A stretch of DNA of 64,000 nucleotides from Microcoleus sp. FACHB-1515 (lineage in GTDB: Bacteria > Cyanobacteriota > Cyanobacteriia > Elainellales > Elainellaceae). The notes below the pieces were generated by a model. The model was not told the DNA's origin, searched no databases, and saw only the letters and a list, made by a program, of their open reading frames with translations. Made by a program: the position numbers and the translations under genes. The stretch is taken from NCBI RefSeq assembly GCF_014696105.1, contig NZ_JACJPO010000011.1:81482-145481 (forward strand), written 5' to 3'. Positions 17,821-25,916 of this stretch are shown here, in pieces; within the stretch, counting starts at the first letter, position 1; every line of letters starts with the position of its first letter.

Positions 17821-19460
17821 AACTGTGGTTTGGGCTAAGTTTATTGCTGCCGATCTATTTCGGCGTGGTGTCGCTGCTGCGATCGCTCAGCTATCCGTAT
17901 GCCGTCCAGGATGATGTGCGACAGCATGTCGTTTGGTTTGAGCAGTTTATCGATCCAGAACTGTTTCCCAATGACTGGATTGCCGGATATTTCCAGACAA
18001 TTTCACCTGCTGGCTTCAAGGCATTTTACTATTTGTTTGCTCAGCTTGGCATTGAGCCGCTGTTGCTAGCAAAGATTCTGCCGCTCGTGCTGAGCGTGAT
18101 TGCCGGAGCTTACTGTTTTGGAATTGCGATCGAACTTATTCAAATTCCGGCAGGCGCATTTTTAAGCAGCGTAATTTTAATGCAGAGCTTGTGGCTAGAA
18201 GACGACATCGTAACCGCAACACCGCGATCGTTTGTCTATCCGATTTTTTTGGCATTTCTGTATTATTTGCTGAAGCGAAAGCCGCTGATTTGTGCAGGCG
18301 CGATCGCCCTTCAGTCTGTTTTCTATCCACAGCTTGCCCTGGTTGAAGTCGGGATTCTCACCGTTCGATTGCTGGGCTGGAATGAAGGCCAAATTACCGC
18401 AAGTCGAAATCGAAAAGATTACGTTTGGTGGATGGTGAGTGGCGCGATCGCCCTCATTTTGCTCTTAGCATTTCGTCCTAACCTCGGCGCGTATGCTCCG
18501 CCTGTCAGCCTTGCCGAAATGCGCGTCATGCCGGAATTTGGTGTTGATGGCCGCGCTCAGTTTTTCAATCCGAATCCGTTTCAGTTTTGGCTGACGGGAA
18601 ATTCTGGTTTGGCGCTGTCGGCTGATCCACCGCTGATTTGGCTCAGTTTGCTGCTGCCGATTTTCTACTGGCGCAAACAGTTTGGTGTGGAGAGAATCGC
18701 GCAAATTCGACTGCTGACGGATATTTTGCTGGCTTCACTGGGCTGGTTTTTTCTGGCGCATTTGCTGTTGCCGAAACTGTATGTTCCGGCTCGCTTTACT
18801 CAGCATAGTTTGCGAGTTTTGATGGCGATCGCGGCTGGAATTGTCCTGACTCTACTGCTCGATCGAGCGCGACAGTGGCAACCGCGAAAACGCTGGCAGT
18901 CGATCGCTCTTCGAGTCAGCGGAATTCTGCTGGCAATTCTGCTGATTCTGCCGCAAATTCCCAGCGTATTTATTGGCGAAAATGCTCAATTGATTGGAGC
19001 CGTTCCGAACCTGTATGAGTTTTTTGCTCAGCAGCCCAAAGATATTTTGATTGCTTCACTAAGCGAGGAAATTAACAGCGTTCCAACCTTTAGCAAGCGA
19101 TCGATTCTGGTTGGTCGAGAATATGTGTTGCCCTATCACATGGGCTATTACCGAGAAATGCGGCAGCGGGCGATCGATTTGCTGACGGCTCAATACAGTT
19201 CTGATCGGCAAATTGTTAAGAGTTTTGTCAATCAGTATGGCGTGGATTTTTTTGTACTCGATCGCGATGCCTTTGAGGTAGACTACATCGACGATAGCGA
19301 CTGGTTAGAGCAATTTGGGACGGTGACGGACGCAGCGATCGATCAATTAGAACGCGGTGAAAGACCGATTCTTCAGCGATCGATTCGGCAATGTGCCGCC
19401 TTGCGGCTGCGGCGATTGATTGTTTTGAACGCGAACTGTGTGGCAGGAGAAGATTCATGA
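17799..19460 (+). CDS. GT-C-like polytopic membrane protein, paralogue 2
   Basis: This 553-residue protein is clearly paralogous to the previous gene: AVQDDVRQHVVWFEQFIDPELFPNDWIAGYFQ-type first loop, VYPIFLAFLYYLLK in span 5, the soluble VPTFSKRSILVGREY and GVDFFVLDRDA regions all align. It overlaps the preceding gene by 22 bases and the following TPR gene by 4 bases (ATGA), so the three are one transcription and translation unit. The function is unknown; a role in sugar transfer across the membrane is inferred from topology and from the neighbouring GT39-like gene. Confidence 0.7.
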   Translation: MPDRSRVKLWFGLSLLLPIYFGVVSLLRSLSYPYAVQDDVRQHVVWFEQFIDPELFPNDWIAGYFQTISPAGFKAFYYLFAQLGIEPLLLAKILPLVLSVIAGAYCFGIAIELIQIPAGAFLSSVILMQSLWLEDDIVTATPRSFVYPIFLAFLYYLLKRKPLICAGAIALQSVFYPQLALVEVGILTVRLLGWNEGQITASRNRKDYVWWMVSGAIALILLLAFRPNLGAYAPPVSLAEMRVMPEFGVDGRAQFFNPNPFQFWLTGNSGLALSADPPLIWLSLLLPIFYWRKQFGVERIAQIRLLTDILLASLGWFFLAHLLLPKLYVPARFTQHSLRVLMAIAAGIVLTLLLDRARQWQPRKRWQSIALRVSGILLAILLILPQIPSVFIGENAQLIGAVPNLYEFFAQQPKDILIASLSEEINSVPTFSKRSILVGREYVLPYHMGYYREMRQRAIDLLTAQYSSDRQIVKSFVNQYGVDFFVLDRDAFEVDYIDDSDWLEQFGTVTDAAIDQLERGERPILQRSIRQCAALRLRRLIVLNANCVAGEDS

Positions 19461-20335
19461 GCAGGCGTTGGATCGGACTGGCGATCGGGTTGGGGTTGAG
19501 CGGCAGCGTGATTTCTCCTGTCGGGGCGCAGTCCTTGCCGACCGTGCAGCTTAATCCGCAGTCGGCAGAAGAACAGGTGAATGCGGGCTTGCGGCTGGTG
19601 CAGCAAAATCGACTGCCAGAGGCGATCGCCGCGTTTCGTCAGGCCGCTGCCCTCAATCCCAATCTGGCTCCGGCTCACTACAATTTGGGACTGGCGCTCA
19701 GGCAGCAAGGCCAGCTTCAAGAAGCCGCCAGCGCGTTTTATCAGGCGACGCAGGTGCAGCCCGGATTTGCCCTTGCCTACGCCAACTTGGGCGCGGCGTT
19801 GCTGGAGGGCAACAATTTTGCTCAGGCCAGCGACTATCTAGAACGAGCGATCGAGCTGGACAACACGCTTGGGCTGGCTCACTACAATCTCGGCCTCGTC
19901 CGTCAGCGCCAGCAAAACTGGCCGGAAGCGATCGCCGCTTTCCAGCAGGCTCAGCAACTCAGCCCCAACGCGCCAGAACCCGCATTCCATCTGGGCGAAA
20001 TCTACCTCCAGCAGGGACAAACCGCGCAGGCACAGACGGCTTTTGAGCAGGCGATCGCCATCAATCCCAACTACCCGGAAGCGCTCTACAATTTGGGCGC
20101 AATTCGTTTGCAGCAAAACGATTTGGACGGGGCGCTAGCGGCATTCCGGCGATCGGCTCAGGCCAATGCCAACTACGCCAATGCCTACTACGGCGCGGGG
20201 TTGGTCTTTTTGCGGCAGGGCAACATGGCTGAGGCGCAGCGCGTTTTGCAGTTTGCTCGCGATCTGTTCACGCAGCAGGGCAACAGCCGTTGGGCATCGA
20301 GCGCCAGTCAGCTTTTAGCTGGAATTGAGCGCTGA
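19457..20335 (+). CDS. Secreted TPR-repeat protein
   Basis: This 292-residue protein has a signal peptide (residues 1 to about 26, ending SPVGAQS) followed by six or seven consecutive tetratricopeptide repeats, each with the pattern A-x-x-N-L-G and P-x-x-A-x-x-x-F (for example YNLGLALRQQGQLQEAASAFYQA). TPR arrays mediate protein-protein contacts. The start at ATG 19457 overlaps the preceding stop as ATGA and has an AGGAG ribosome-binding site. Being translationally coupled to the two GT-C-like proteins, it may scaffold them on the periplasmic side. Confidence 0.85.
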   Translation: MSRRWIGLAIGLGLSGSVISPVGAQSLPTVQLNPQSAEEQVNAGLRLVQQNRLPEAIAAFRQAAALNPNLAPAHYNLGLALRQQGQLQEAASAFYQATQVQPGFALAYANLGAALLEGNNFAQASDYLERAIELDNTLGLAHYNLGLVRQRQQNWPEAIAAFQQAQQLSPNAPEPAFHLGEIYLQQGQTAQAQTAFEQAIAINPNYPEALYNLGAIRLQQNDLDGALAAFRRSAQANANYANAYYGAGLVFLRQGNMAEAQRVLQFARDLFTQQGNSRWASSASQLLAGIER

Positions 20336-20336
20336 A

Positions 20337-20489
20337 TTAGGAATAGCGCGACAGCAGTTCGCCCAAGTCGCGCAGCAGATCATTGACGCGACGAATATCT
20401 TCCTGAAGTTGCTCAGGGTTGGCCGCATCAAGTTTGATCACGGTTTCAAACACGAGCGATAGATCGAGGATGACGGCAGGTGGTTTCAT
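20337..20489 (-). CDS. Small hypothetical protein
   Basis: This 50-residue reading frame converges on the TPR gene with one base between the stops. The product begins MKPPAVILDLSLVFETVIKL and continues as an amphipathic, Leu/Asp/Arg-rich helix (LQEDIRRVNDLLRDLGELL). The upstream extension of the frame to 20609 is Cys/Arg/Ser-rich and looks non-coding, so ATG 20489 is taken. It has no recognised domain. It has the look of a real small helical protein, but evidence is limited to composition and position. Confidence 0.5.
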   Translation of the reverse strand: MKPPAVILDLSLVFETVIKLDAANPEQLQEDIRRVNDLLRDLGELLSRYS

Positions 20490-20704
20490 AGGGTTCACAA
20501 AACGGTAAGATGACAGGGCAAAGCGGGGCGATCGAGTTGCGATCGCACTCAATTCGCAAACAGCAAAGCAGCGATCGCTTACAACAAAGCGAAAGCAACC
20601 AGTTATCAAACAGGTGAAAATGACTGCAATGGTGAGAAACTAAGTAAGGACAATCAGCGACAAGCAATCAGTTGAAATCGTCTGTCTTATCCTTCTTTAA
20701 CTTG

Positions 20705-20745
20705 AAGTGTACCTCTAGTGATTTCGCTTGTCAAGAGGTCTACTT
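20705..20745. promoter_or_regulatory. Imperfect inverted repeat upstream of the XRE gene, candidate operator
   Basis: AAGTGTACCTCT (20705-20716) is repeated in inverse as AGAGGTCTACTT (20734-20745) with 10 of 12 positions matching across a 17-base spacer. It ends 15 bases before the ATG of the XRE regulator. XRE regulators commonly repress their own promoter through such repeats, so this may be an autoregulatory site. No confident -35/-10 pair could be assigned. Confidence 0.45.
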
Positions 20746-20760
20746 CTAGCAGTGTGCTTC

Positions 20761-21015
20761 ATGTCTGAAGAACCAGGAGAACTTGTATCGCCGCTAAAAC
20801 TCCTACGCCTGAAAGCGAATTTGACTCAGGCCGATTTAGCAGCGCGAATTCCTGATAAAGCTGGAAGTAAAACGCTTTCGGCAAGGGCGATCAGCGCATG
20901 GGAAAGAGGTGAGTATCAGCCAGAACTGACAATCCCACAGGTCAAAGCACTCTGCAAAGCGCTAGGAGTCACCCTAGATGAATTGCCGGACGATATGCGA
21001 CCAACAAATATTTGA
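20761..21015 (+). CDS. XRE-family helix-turn-helix transcriptional regulator
   Basis: This 84-residue protein is essentially one Cro/C1-type HTH domain: LKLLRLKANLTQADLAARI (helices 1-2), SARAISAWERGEYQPELTIPQ (recognition helix and loop) and VKALCKALGVTLDELP. The domain is slightly enlarged between helices 2 and 3 (PDKAGSKTLS). ATG 20761 is preferred to a TTG at 20728 that would overlap the inverted repeat. It faces the three-gene accessory operon at 21070-22239 and may regulate itself, that operon, or both. Confidence 0.85.
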   Translation: MSEEPGELVSPLKLLRLKANLTQADLAARIPDKAGSKTLSARAISAWERGEYQPELTIPQVKALCKALGVTLDELPDDMRPTNI

Positions 21016-21069
21016 GCAAGGCTAGCTCTCATCGCTTAGAGCAAACTGCGAATTGGCCTCGATCATTAG

Positions 21070-21513
21070 CTAAAAGATGTTGACAAATAGTATCTTCTTC
21101 GTATGAAGCTCTAGCAGAAGATCGTAGTCTTTAGCAATACCAGTAGTTTTTTTCAGCTTGCTATCAAGCTTTTCTTCCTGCAAAATGGCATCTTTCAGTA
21201 ATCCTTCCGTAATCCTCTGTACTCCATTCCAAATTTTGTGATCCATCATAAAAAATGTTGTTTTCTTTGGGTCGAAAAGAGGGTATTCTACCGTTTTATA
21301 AAAGTCGGGAATCAGTTGCTCAACTTGAGATACCTTAATCTGTACATAAGGCACTCTAACAAATTCAAAGTACTTTTCTACATACTCTGCTGAATCCTTT
21401 TCAGTACCTCGAAGTAACAACTTCAACGATTCATAAATGCTCTCGTAAGGAAAATCAGATGTGACTCCTTCCAAAAACATATTCAGCTTCCGAAATTGGA
21501 TTGTCTGCGTCAT
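21070..21513 (-). CDS. Hypothetical protein, third gene of accessory operon
   Basis: The 147-residue product has no domain I recognise. It is mixed alpha/beta, with charged helices at the C terminus (GLLKDAILQEEKLDSKLKK) and a central VPYVQIKVSQVEQLIPDFY. The ATG at 21513 overlaps the stop of the upstream gene as ATGA; another ATG four codons earlier is possible. The region is AT-richer than its neighbours and lacks HIP1 sites. The tight coupling suggests it works with the nuclease-like protein before it, possibly as partner, inhibitor or specificity subunit. Confidence 0.6.
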   Translation of the reverse strand: MTQTIQFRKLNMFLEGVTSDFPYESIYESLKLLLRGTEKDSAEYVEKYFEFVRVPYVQIKVSQVEQLIPDFYKTVEYPLFDPKKTTFFMMDHKIWNGVQRITEGLLKDAILQEEKLDSKLKKTTGIAKDYDLLLELHTKKILFVNIF

Positions 21514-21860
21514 CCTTCCATCCAAACTTGTTTTATATAGTTAACGAGCGATTCCATGCTGCTCAGCTTCTCAAGATTTTGAATTAATCTTTGCATGTCG
21601 ACACGATCGTAGAAATTAATATCTACTTCTCCTGCATATGCAGCTCGAAACCTTTCTAGTTCTCGTCTTCCGGTATTGCTAATAAAATTCACGGGAAAAA
21701 CATAGTAGTAGCCGCTTGGTCTTCCCTCCAACATCCATCTATCTTCAACGCCCATAATTGCGCTTTTTAGATACCCAACATCGATTTCGCCACCTGGATC
21801 AGTGTAGCTAGACTTACATTCCCAGACATAGCATCCATCTTTAAAGACTTTAGATTCCAT
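21510..21860 (-). CDS. Hypothetical protein with possible PD-(D/E)XK-like motif, second gene of accessory operon
   Basis: The 116-residue product has an N-terminal segment YVWECKSSYTDPGGEID in which Glu-Cys-Lys follows a hydrophobic strand, as in the E-x-K half of PD-(D/E)XK nucleases and restriction enzymes. A preceding acidic residue (Asp in FKDG) is close by, but the usual longer upstream strand is missing, so the protein could be a truncated or unusually small member. The rest (GYYYVFPVNFISNTGRRELERF) is unassigned. It starts 19 bases after the first gene and overlaps the third. Confidence 0.55.
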   Translation of the reverse strand: MESKVFKDGCYVWECKSSYTDPGGEIDVGYLKSAIMGVEDRWMLEGRPSGYYYVFPVNFISNTGRRELERFRAAYAGEVDINFYDRVDMQRLIQNLEKLSSMESLVNYIKQVWMEG

Positions 21861-21879
21861 GTGTCTCTGTCTCAGATTA

Positions 21880-22239
21880 CTAACGGATCTTTTTGAAGTG
21901 AGCTTTCACTGTAATAGTTTTTCCAGATTGGAGTACCCTTGTATGCTCTCTAACGACAGTTATATTTCCTGCCAGCAACTCTTTAATCAGGTCGTTAGCT
22001 TCTTTGCTGTAGACAACAAAATCTGACCCTGGCTCATTGGAGCGTAGATTATCTTCATAATCCTCACCAGGAATCATGCCAGCTTGATCCATCAAATCTC
22101 CCAACATAGATTTGAAGTTTGCATCTACTACTTTTCCTTTCTCTGTAGCAGGCAGGCCGAGAAATTCAGGAATTGATTGTAGTGCCCGCAAGAAGGCATT
22201 CTTCACGGCTTGAATAGAATCATTAAGATGCCATTCCAT
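21880..22239 (-). CDS. Hypothetical protein, first gene of accessory operon
   Basis: This is a 119-residue protein of unknown function. It starts MEWHLNDSIQAVKNAFLRAL and ends with a basic, beta-rich tail (TVVREHTRVLQSGKTITVKAHFKK) that could bind nucleic acid. ATG 22239 is chosen because the in-frame extension to 22407 is low in coding character. It is the promoter-proximal gene of a three-gene operon lying between the XRE regulator and the Rubisco terminator. Confidence 0.55.
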   Translation of the reverse strand: MEWHLNDSIQAVKNAFLRALQSIPEFLGLPATEKGKVVDANFKSMLGDLMDQAGMIPGEDYEDNLRSNEPGSDFVVYSKEANDLIKELLAGNITVVREHTRVLQSGKTITVKAHFKKIR

Positions 22240-22446
22240 TGAAATCAGCCTCCAAACTAAGGTGGATTCAAATATGTTTACAGTTAAATGTGCCCAGCAA
22301 AAGATTGGGTGTAACATTCTCTCTAAGCCATACCTAATGATACACAAGTAAAATTTCAATACCGGAGACTTATCCGTAAATTTACAAACTTGCGGGTGAG
22401 AATTCACACATCTGTTTCTGTGATAATACTGCTAGAAAACTGCAAT

Positions 22447-22479
22447 CAAAAAACAGGGTGAGTCGAAACCCACCCCGTT
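22447..22479 (-). terminator. Rho-independent terminator of the rbcL-rbcX-rbcS operon
   Basis: Read on the minus strand, an 11-bp stem (22468-22478 with 22453-22463, two G.T pairs) around a TTCG tetraloop is followed by a run of T. It lies 36 bases after the rbcS stop. Confidence 0.85.
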
Positions 22480-22514
22480 CAAAAATCGATCGAAGCTCGA
22501 TCGCGTCCTACAAA

Positions 22515-22868
22515 TTAATACCGATAGCTGCTGCCGTTGTTGGCGCTTCCCGGTTTGTGGACGATGAAGCTCAGCACTTGGCACTGTTTGATATTGTCAA
22601 AACCGACCACGCGGATGTAGCAATCGCGGTACGAGTTGCGGCACTCGTTGACTTCGCCCAGCACTTCTTGAACGCCCGTTGCGTTAAACAGCGGCAGCTT
22701 CCACAGCGTCCAGTAGTAGACGGTCGGTTCCGAGGTTTCGTTGAACTCGACAGCCGGAATGTAGCCCTGATCGAGAATGTACTGCACCTGCTTGGCGATC
22801 TGCTGATCGCTCAAAGGCGGCAGGTAGGACAGGGTTTCGTAGCGGCGCTCTTTACGGAGAGTTTGCAT
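22515..22868 (-). CDS. rbcS: Ribulose-1,5-bisphosphate carboxylase small subunit
   Basis: RbcS is the small subunit of the L8S8 Rubisco in the carboxysome. The 117-residue protein has the family start [15 protein letters not shown] sequence (here [24 protein letters not shown]), the [11 protein letters not shown] segment, and the conserved [25 protein letters not shown] block. It is the last gene of the rbcL-rbcX-rbcS operon, 21 bases after rbcX, and is followed by a strong terminator. Confidence 0.98.
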   Translation of the reverse strand: MQTLRKERRYETLSYLPPLSDQQIAKQVQYILDQGYIPAVEFNETSEPTVYYWTLWKLPLFNATGVQEVLGEVNECRNSYRDCYIRVVGFDNIKQCQVLSFIVHKPGSANNGSSYRY

Positions 22869-22889
22869 GGTGTTGGATGAAAAGTAAGG

Positions 22890-23273
22890 TTATTCGGAAG
22901 GCGGATCGATCGCATCGGTGGAAGGTTCGATCGCGCCCATTTGCGTGATGCGTTCGAGATACTGGCGGCGATGATCGGCATTAGCCTGATCGATGCCCGT
23001 GCGAACCATTTCCGGCAGAAATTCGGTAATTTCCTGCGCCAGATGTGCCCGCACCGTCATCACTCGCAGCGCCAACCCTTGCTCAGCCTGCATGAGTTCC
23101 TGAAGATAGAGTTCTCCGTCCTGAATTTTTCCAGTGCTGGAGAAGCTATTGAGCCAAATTGCCAGCGGCGGATTCGTTTCGCTCAGTTGCGCCACGACCA
23201 CGCGGACGGCTCGATAGGTCAGGTAGCTGATCAGCGTTTTGGCTGAGTCTTTCGCAATTTGCTTGAGATCCAT
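22890..23273 (-). CDS. rbcX: Rubisco assembly chaperone RbcX
   Basis: RbcX is a homodimeric helical chaperone that binds the C-terminal tail of RbcL and stabilises RbcL8 cores during assembly. The 127-residue protein has the family features: DLKQIAKDSAKTLISYLTYRAVRVVVAQLSETNPPLA-type N-terminal helices and the central helix around LYLQELMQAEQGLALRVMTVRAHLA, then an acidic tail. ATG 23273 begins at the conserved MDLKQIAKD; the 18-codon upstream extension is not family-like. Its position between rbcL and rbcS is typical of form IB cyanobacteria. Confidence 0.96.
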   Translation of the reverse strand: MDLKQIAKDSAKTLISYLTYRAVRVVVAQLSETNPPLAIWLNSFSSTGKIQDGELYLQELMQAEQGLALRVMTVRAHLAQEITEFLPEMVRTGIDQANADHRRQYLERITQMGAIEPSTDAIDPPSE

Positions 23274-23348
23274 CGATCGCGTCCGATGAGATGAAGGGTC
23301 AAAGGTGGAAGCGTGTTTATCCTCCACCTTTTGCCAAATTCACTCGGA

Positions 23349-24782
23349 TCAGACGGTATCCATTGCTTCAAACTCGAACTTGATTTCCTTCCACAGTTCA
23401 CAGGCAGCAGCCAGTTCCGGCGACCACTTGCAGGCTTCGCGGATCACGTCGTTGCCTTCGCGAGCCAGGTTGCGGCCTTCGTTACGAGCTTGGATGCAGG
23501 CTTCCAGCGCGACGCGGTTTGCGGTTGCACCGGGAGCATTGCCCCAGGGGTGGCCGAGCGTTCCGCCGCCGAATTGCAGGACGGAATCATCCCCGAAGAT
23601 TTCCACCAGGGCGGGCATGTGCCAGACGTGAATACCACCGGATGCAACGGCCATCACTCCAGGCATCGAAGCCCAGTCTTGGGTGAAGTAGATGCCGCGA
23701 GCTGGATCTTTTTCAACGTAGTTTTCACGCAGGAGATCCACGAAGCCCATCGTGATGCCGCGTTCGCCTTCGAGCTTACCCACAACCGTTCCCGTGTGGA
23801 TGTGGTCGCCGCCGGACATCCGCAGACACTTGGCGAGGACGCGGAAGTGCATTCCGTGATTCTTCTGGCGATCGATCACCGCGTGCATCGCACGGTGGAT
23901 GTGCAGCAGCACGCCATTGGCGCGGCACCATTTCGCCAGGGTTGTGTTTGCCGTGAAGCCTGCCGTCAAGAAGTCATGCATGATGATCGGCATATTCAGT
24001 TCTTTGGCGAACTGTGCCCGCTCCAGCATATCTTCGCAGGTAGCAGCGGTGACGTTGAGGTAGTGGCCTTTGATTTCTCCGGTTTCGGCTTGTGCCTTGT
24101 GGATGGCGTCAGCCACGAAGAGGAAGCGATCGCGCCAGCGTTGGAACGGCTGCGAGTTGATGTTTTCGTCATCCTTGGTGAAGTCCAAACCGCCGCGCAG
24201 ACATTCGTACACGGCGCGACCGTAGTTCTTCGCAGACAAACCGAGCTTCGGCTTGATCGTGCAGCCCAGGAGGGGACGACCATATTTATTGATCTTGTCG
24301 CGCTCCACCTGAATGCCGTGAGGGGGGCCTTGGAACGTCTTCAGGTAGGCGACGGGGATGCGGAGGTCTTCCAGACGCAGGGCGCGGAGGGCTTTGAAGC
24401 CGAACACGTTTCCGACGATCGAAGTCAGCATGTTCGTCACCGAGCCTTCCTCGAACAGATCCAGAGGATAGGCGATGTAGGCGATGAACTGACCGTCATC
24501 CGCGCCGCGCACAGGTTCGATGTCGTAGCAGCGGCCTTTGTAGCGATCGAGATCCGTCAGCAAGTCTGTCCAAACGGTTGTCCAGGTTCCGGTTGAAGAC
24601 TCAGCGGCAACGGCGGCTCCGGCTTCTTCCGGGGGCACTCCGGGCTGAGGCGTGACGCGAAACGCAGCCAAAATATCGGTATCTTTGGGCGTGTAGTCCG
24701 GCGTGTAGTAGGTCAATTTATAGTCTTTGACCCCGGCCTGATACCCAGCTTTGGACTGAGTTCGTGTTTGAGAATAAGACAT
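23349..24782 (-). CDS. rbcL: Ribulose-1,5-bisphosphate carboxylase large subunit, form IB
   Basis: RbcL catalyses CO2 or O2 addition to ribulose 1,5-bisphosphate. The 477-residue protein carries the catalytic TIKPKLGLS (Lys177), the carbamylated Lys203 in [17 protein letters not shown], the [10 protein letters not shown] loop and the C-terminal [12 protein letters not shown] tail that closes over the site. The C-terminal tail is also the RbcX recognition sequence. The start has an AGGAAGGG ribosome-binding site. It is the first gene of the operon with rbcX and rbcS. Confidence 0.99.
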   Translation of the reverse strand: MSYSQTRTQSKAGYQAGVKDYKLTYYTPDYTPKDTDILAAFRVTPQPGVPPEEAGAAVAAESSTGTWTTVWTDLLTDLDRYKGRCYDIEPVRGADDGQFIAYIAYPLDLFEEGSVTNMLTSIVGNVFGFKALRALRLEDLRIPVAYLKTFQGPPHGIQVERDKINKYGRPLLGCTIKPKLGLSAKNYGRAVYECLRGGLDFTKDDENINSQPFQRWRDRFLFVADAIHKAQAETGEIKGHYLNVTAATCEDMLERAQFAKELNMPIIMHDFLTAGFTANTTLAKWCRANGVLLHIHRAMHAVIDRQKNHGMHFRVLAKCLRMSGGDHIHTGTVVGKLEGERGITMGFVDLLRENYVEKDPARGIYFTQDWASMPGVMAVASGGIHVWHMPALVEIFGDDSVLQFGGGTLGHPWGNAPGATANRVALEACIQARNEGRNLAREGNDVIREACKWSPELAAACELWKEIKFEFEAMDTV

Positions 24783-25228
24783 TGGTTTCCCTTCCTGTGA
24801 ATCACTGAAAATCCGAACCTTCGGATCAAATCGAACCCTTTCTCACTTGCCAAAACTGACAAAGTGAGCATTGCATCTCAAGACACTACTTGCGACAACG
24901 AAATCGATCGGCTATAAACTTAGGGTTTGCGAAATTCGCGACTGGCGCGGCAAACGCAACGATTAGATCGCCCTCTCCGACGGGTTCATCAGTCATAGTA
25001 TCAGGAATCGAACAGTCAAATTCGGCCAGAACTTTGAATGTTCTTTGTCCTTCTATAACTACCATTTATATTCCTTACAATTTTTTAATCTTGTGTTGAA
25101 CTGTTGCTTTTTTATGCTTGTTCCTAAAGCATTGCTACGTTACTACACTAAAATGTGCATTATCTGATTTCAGATTTGTAAAGCTTTGTAAAGTCGCGTG
25201 TGCGATCGATGTAACCAGAAGTAGCCTA
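24783..25228 (-). promoter_or_regulatory. Non-coding Rubisco upstream region and leader
   Basis: About 446 bases without a credible gene separate rbcL from the cyclophilin terminator, and presumably hold the rbc promoter. Visible structure includes a perfect palindromic hairpin ATCCGAA-CC-TTCGGAT at 24811-24826 and a 7-bp inverted repeat CTCACTT/AAGTGAG (24842-24848, 24862-24868), both within 90 bases of the rbcL start and so likely in the mRNA leader. A near-exact 10-bp direct repeat (TTTGTAAAG at 25176 and 25186) lies at the far end. I could not fix a transcription start. Confidence 0.5.
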
Positions 25229-25258
25229 CAAAAAATCCCTCTGTTTCGAGGGATTTTG
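25229..25258 (-). terminator. Rho-independent terminator of the cyclophilin gene
   Basis: A perfect 10-bp stem AAAATCCCTC/GAGGGATTTT (25248-25257 with 25232-25241) and a six-base loop are followed on the minus strand by a T run. It lies 25 bases downstream of the stop of the peptidyl-prolyl isomerase gene. Confidence 0.88.
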
Positions 25259-25282
25259 GCGCTATTTGAGGCAAGCGGGCGG

Positions 25283-25702
25283 CTACTTTTCAATCTTCAC
25301 CGAGAGAATTTTGTCGCCTTTGCGAATCGCATTGACCACATTCATATCCTGCGTCTGTCCGAACGTGGTGTGAACGCCGTCGAGGTGCGGTTGGGGCGAA
25401 TGGCAGATGAAAAACTGACTGCCGCCCGTGTCGCGTCCAGCGTGTGCCATTGACAGCGTTCCGGCTTTGTGCTTGTTTGAGTTGATTTCGCACTTGATCG
25501 TGTAGCCGGGGCCACCTGTGCCCGTGCCTTTCGGACAGCCGCCCTGAATCATAAAGTTGGGGATGACGCGATGGAAAACCAAGCCGTCATAGAAGCCTTT
25601 TTCAGCCAAATCAACAAAATTCTTCACAGTGGCAGGCGCGTCTTCGTCAAACAAATCGAGATTAATTGTGCCTTTCTCGGTTTCCATAATGGCGCGAGTC
25701 AT
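25283..25702 (-). CDS. Peptidyl-prolyl cis-trans isomerase, cyclophilin type
   Basis: Cyclophilins speed cis-trans isomerisation at proline during folding. The 139-residue protein has no signal peptide, so it is cytoplasmic. The core motifs are present: [16 protein letters not shown] (catalytic Arg in FHRVI), [19 protein letters not shown] and HTTFGQ. The start is ATG 25702, and a strong terminator follows the stop. It is a single-gene unit between the SDR gene and the Rubisco operon. Confidence 0.93.
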   Translation of the reverse strand: MTRAIMETEKGTINLDLFDEDAPATVKNFVDLAEKGFYDGLVFHRVIPNFMIQGGCPKGTGTGGPGYTIKCEINSNKHKAGTLSMAHAGRDTGGSQFFICHSPQPHLDGVHTTFGQTQDMNVVNAIRKGDKILSVKIEK

Positions 25703-25916
25703 GAAGCTACCTCAGCAAATCGACATTTCTTAAAGGACAAGGGAAGCAAATCGCTCCCGTCGATTCACCTTACCCTAAAGTCGATTCGCCCTGCCGAATT
25801 TTCTGCGAATTGCCGATCGAAAACGCTGCTTTTCGATCGAACCGCCACTGATTTTTCAACCGCAATTTATAGTTGAGATCAAAGAAAAACCACTTGAAGT
25901 CAGCGAGAGGACGATC

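Noticed and set aside
23313..24596. 427-codon open frame antisense to rbcL
   Set aside because: RbcL is certain on the other strand; the antisense product has no recognisable motif.
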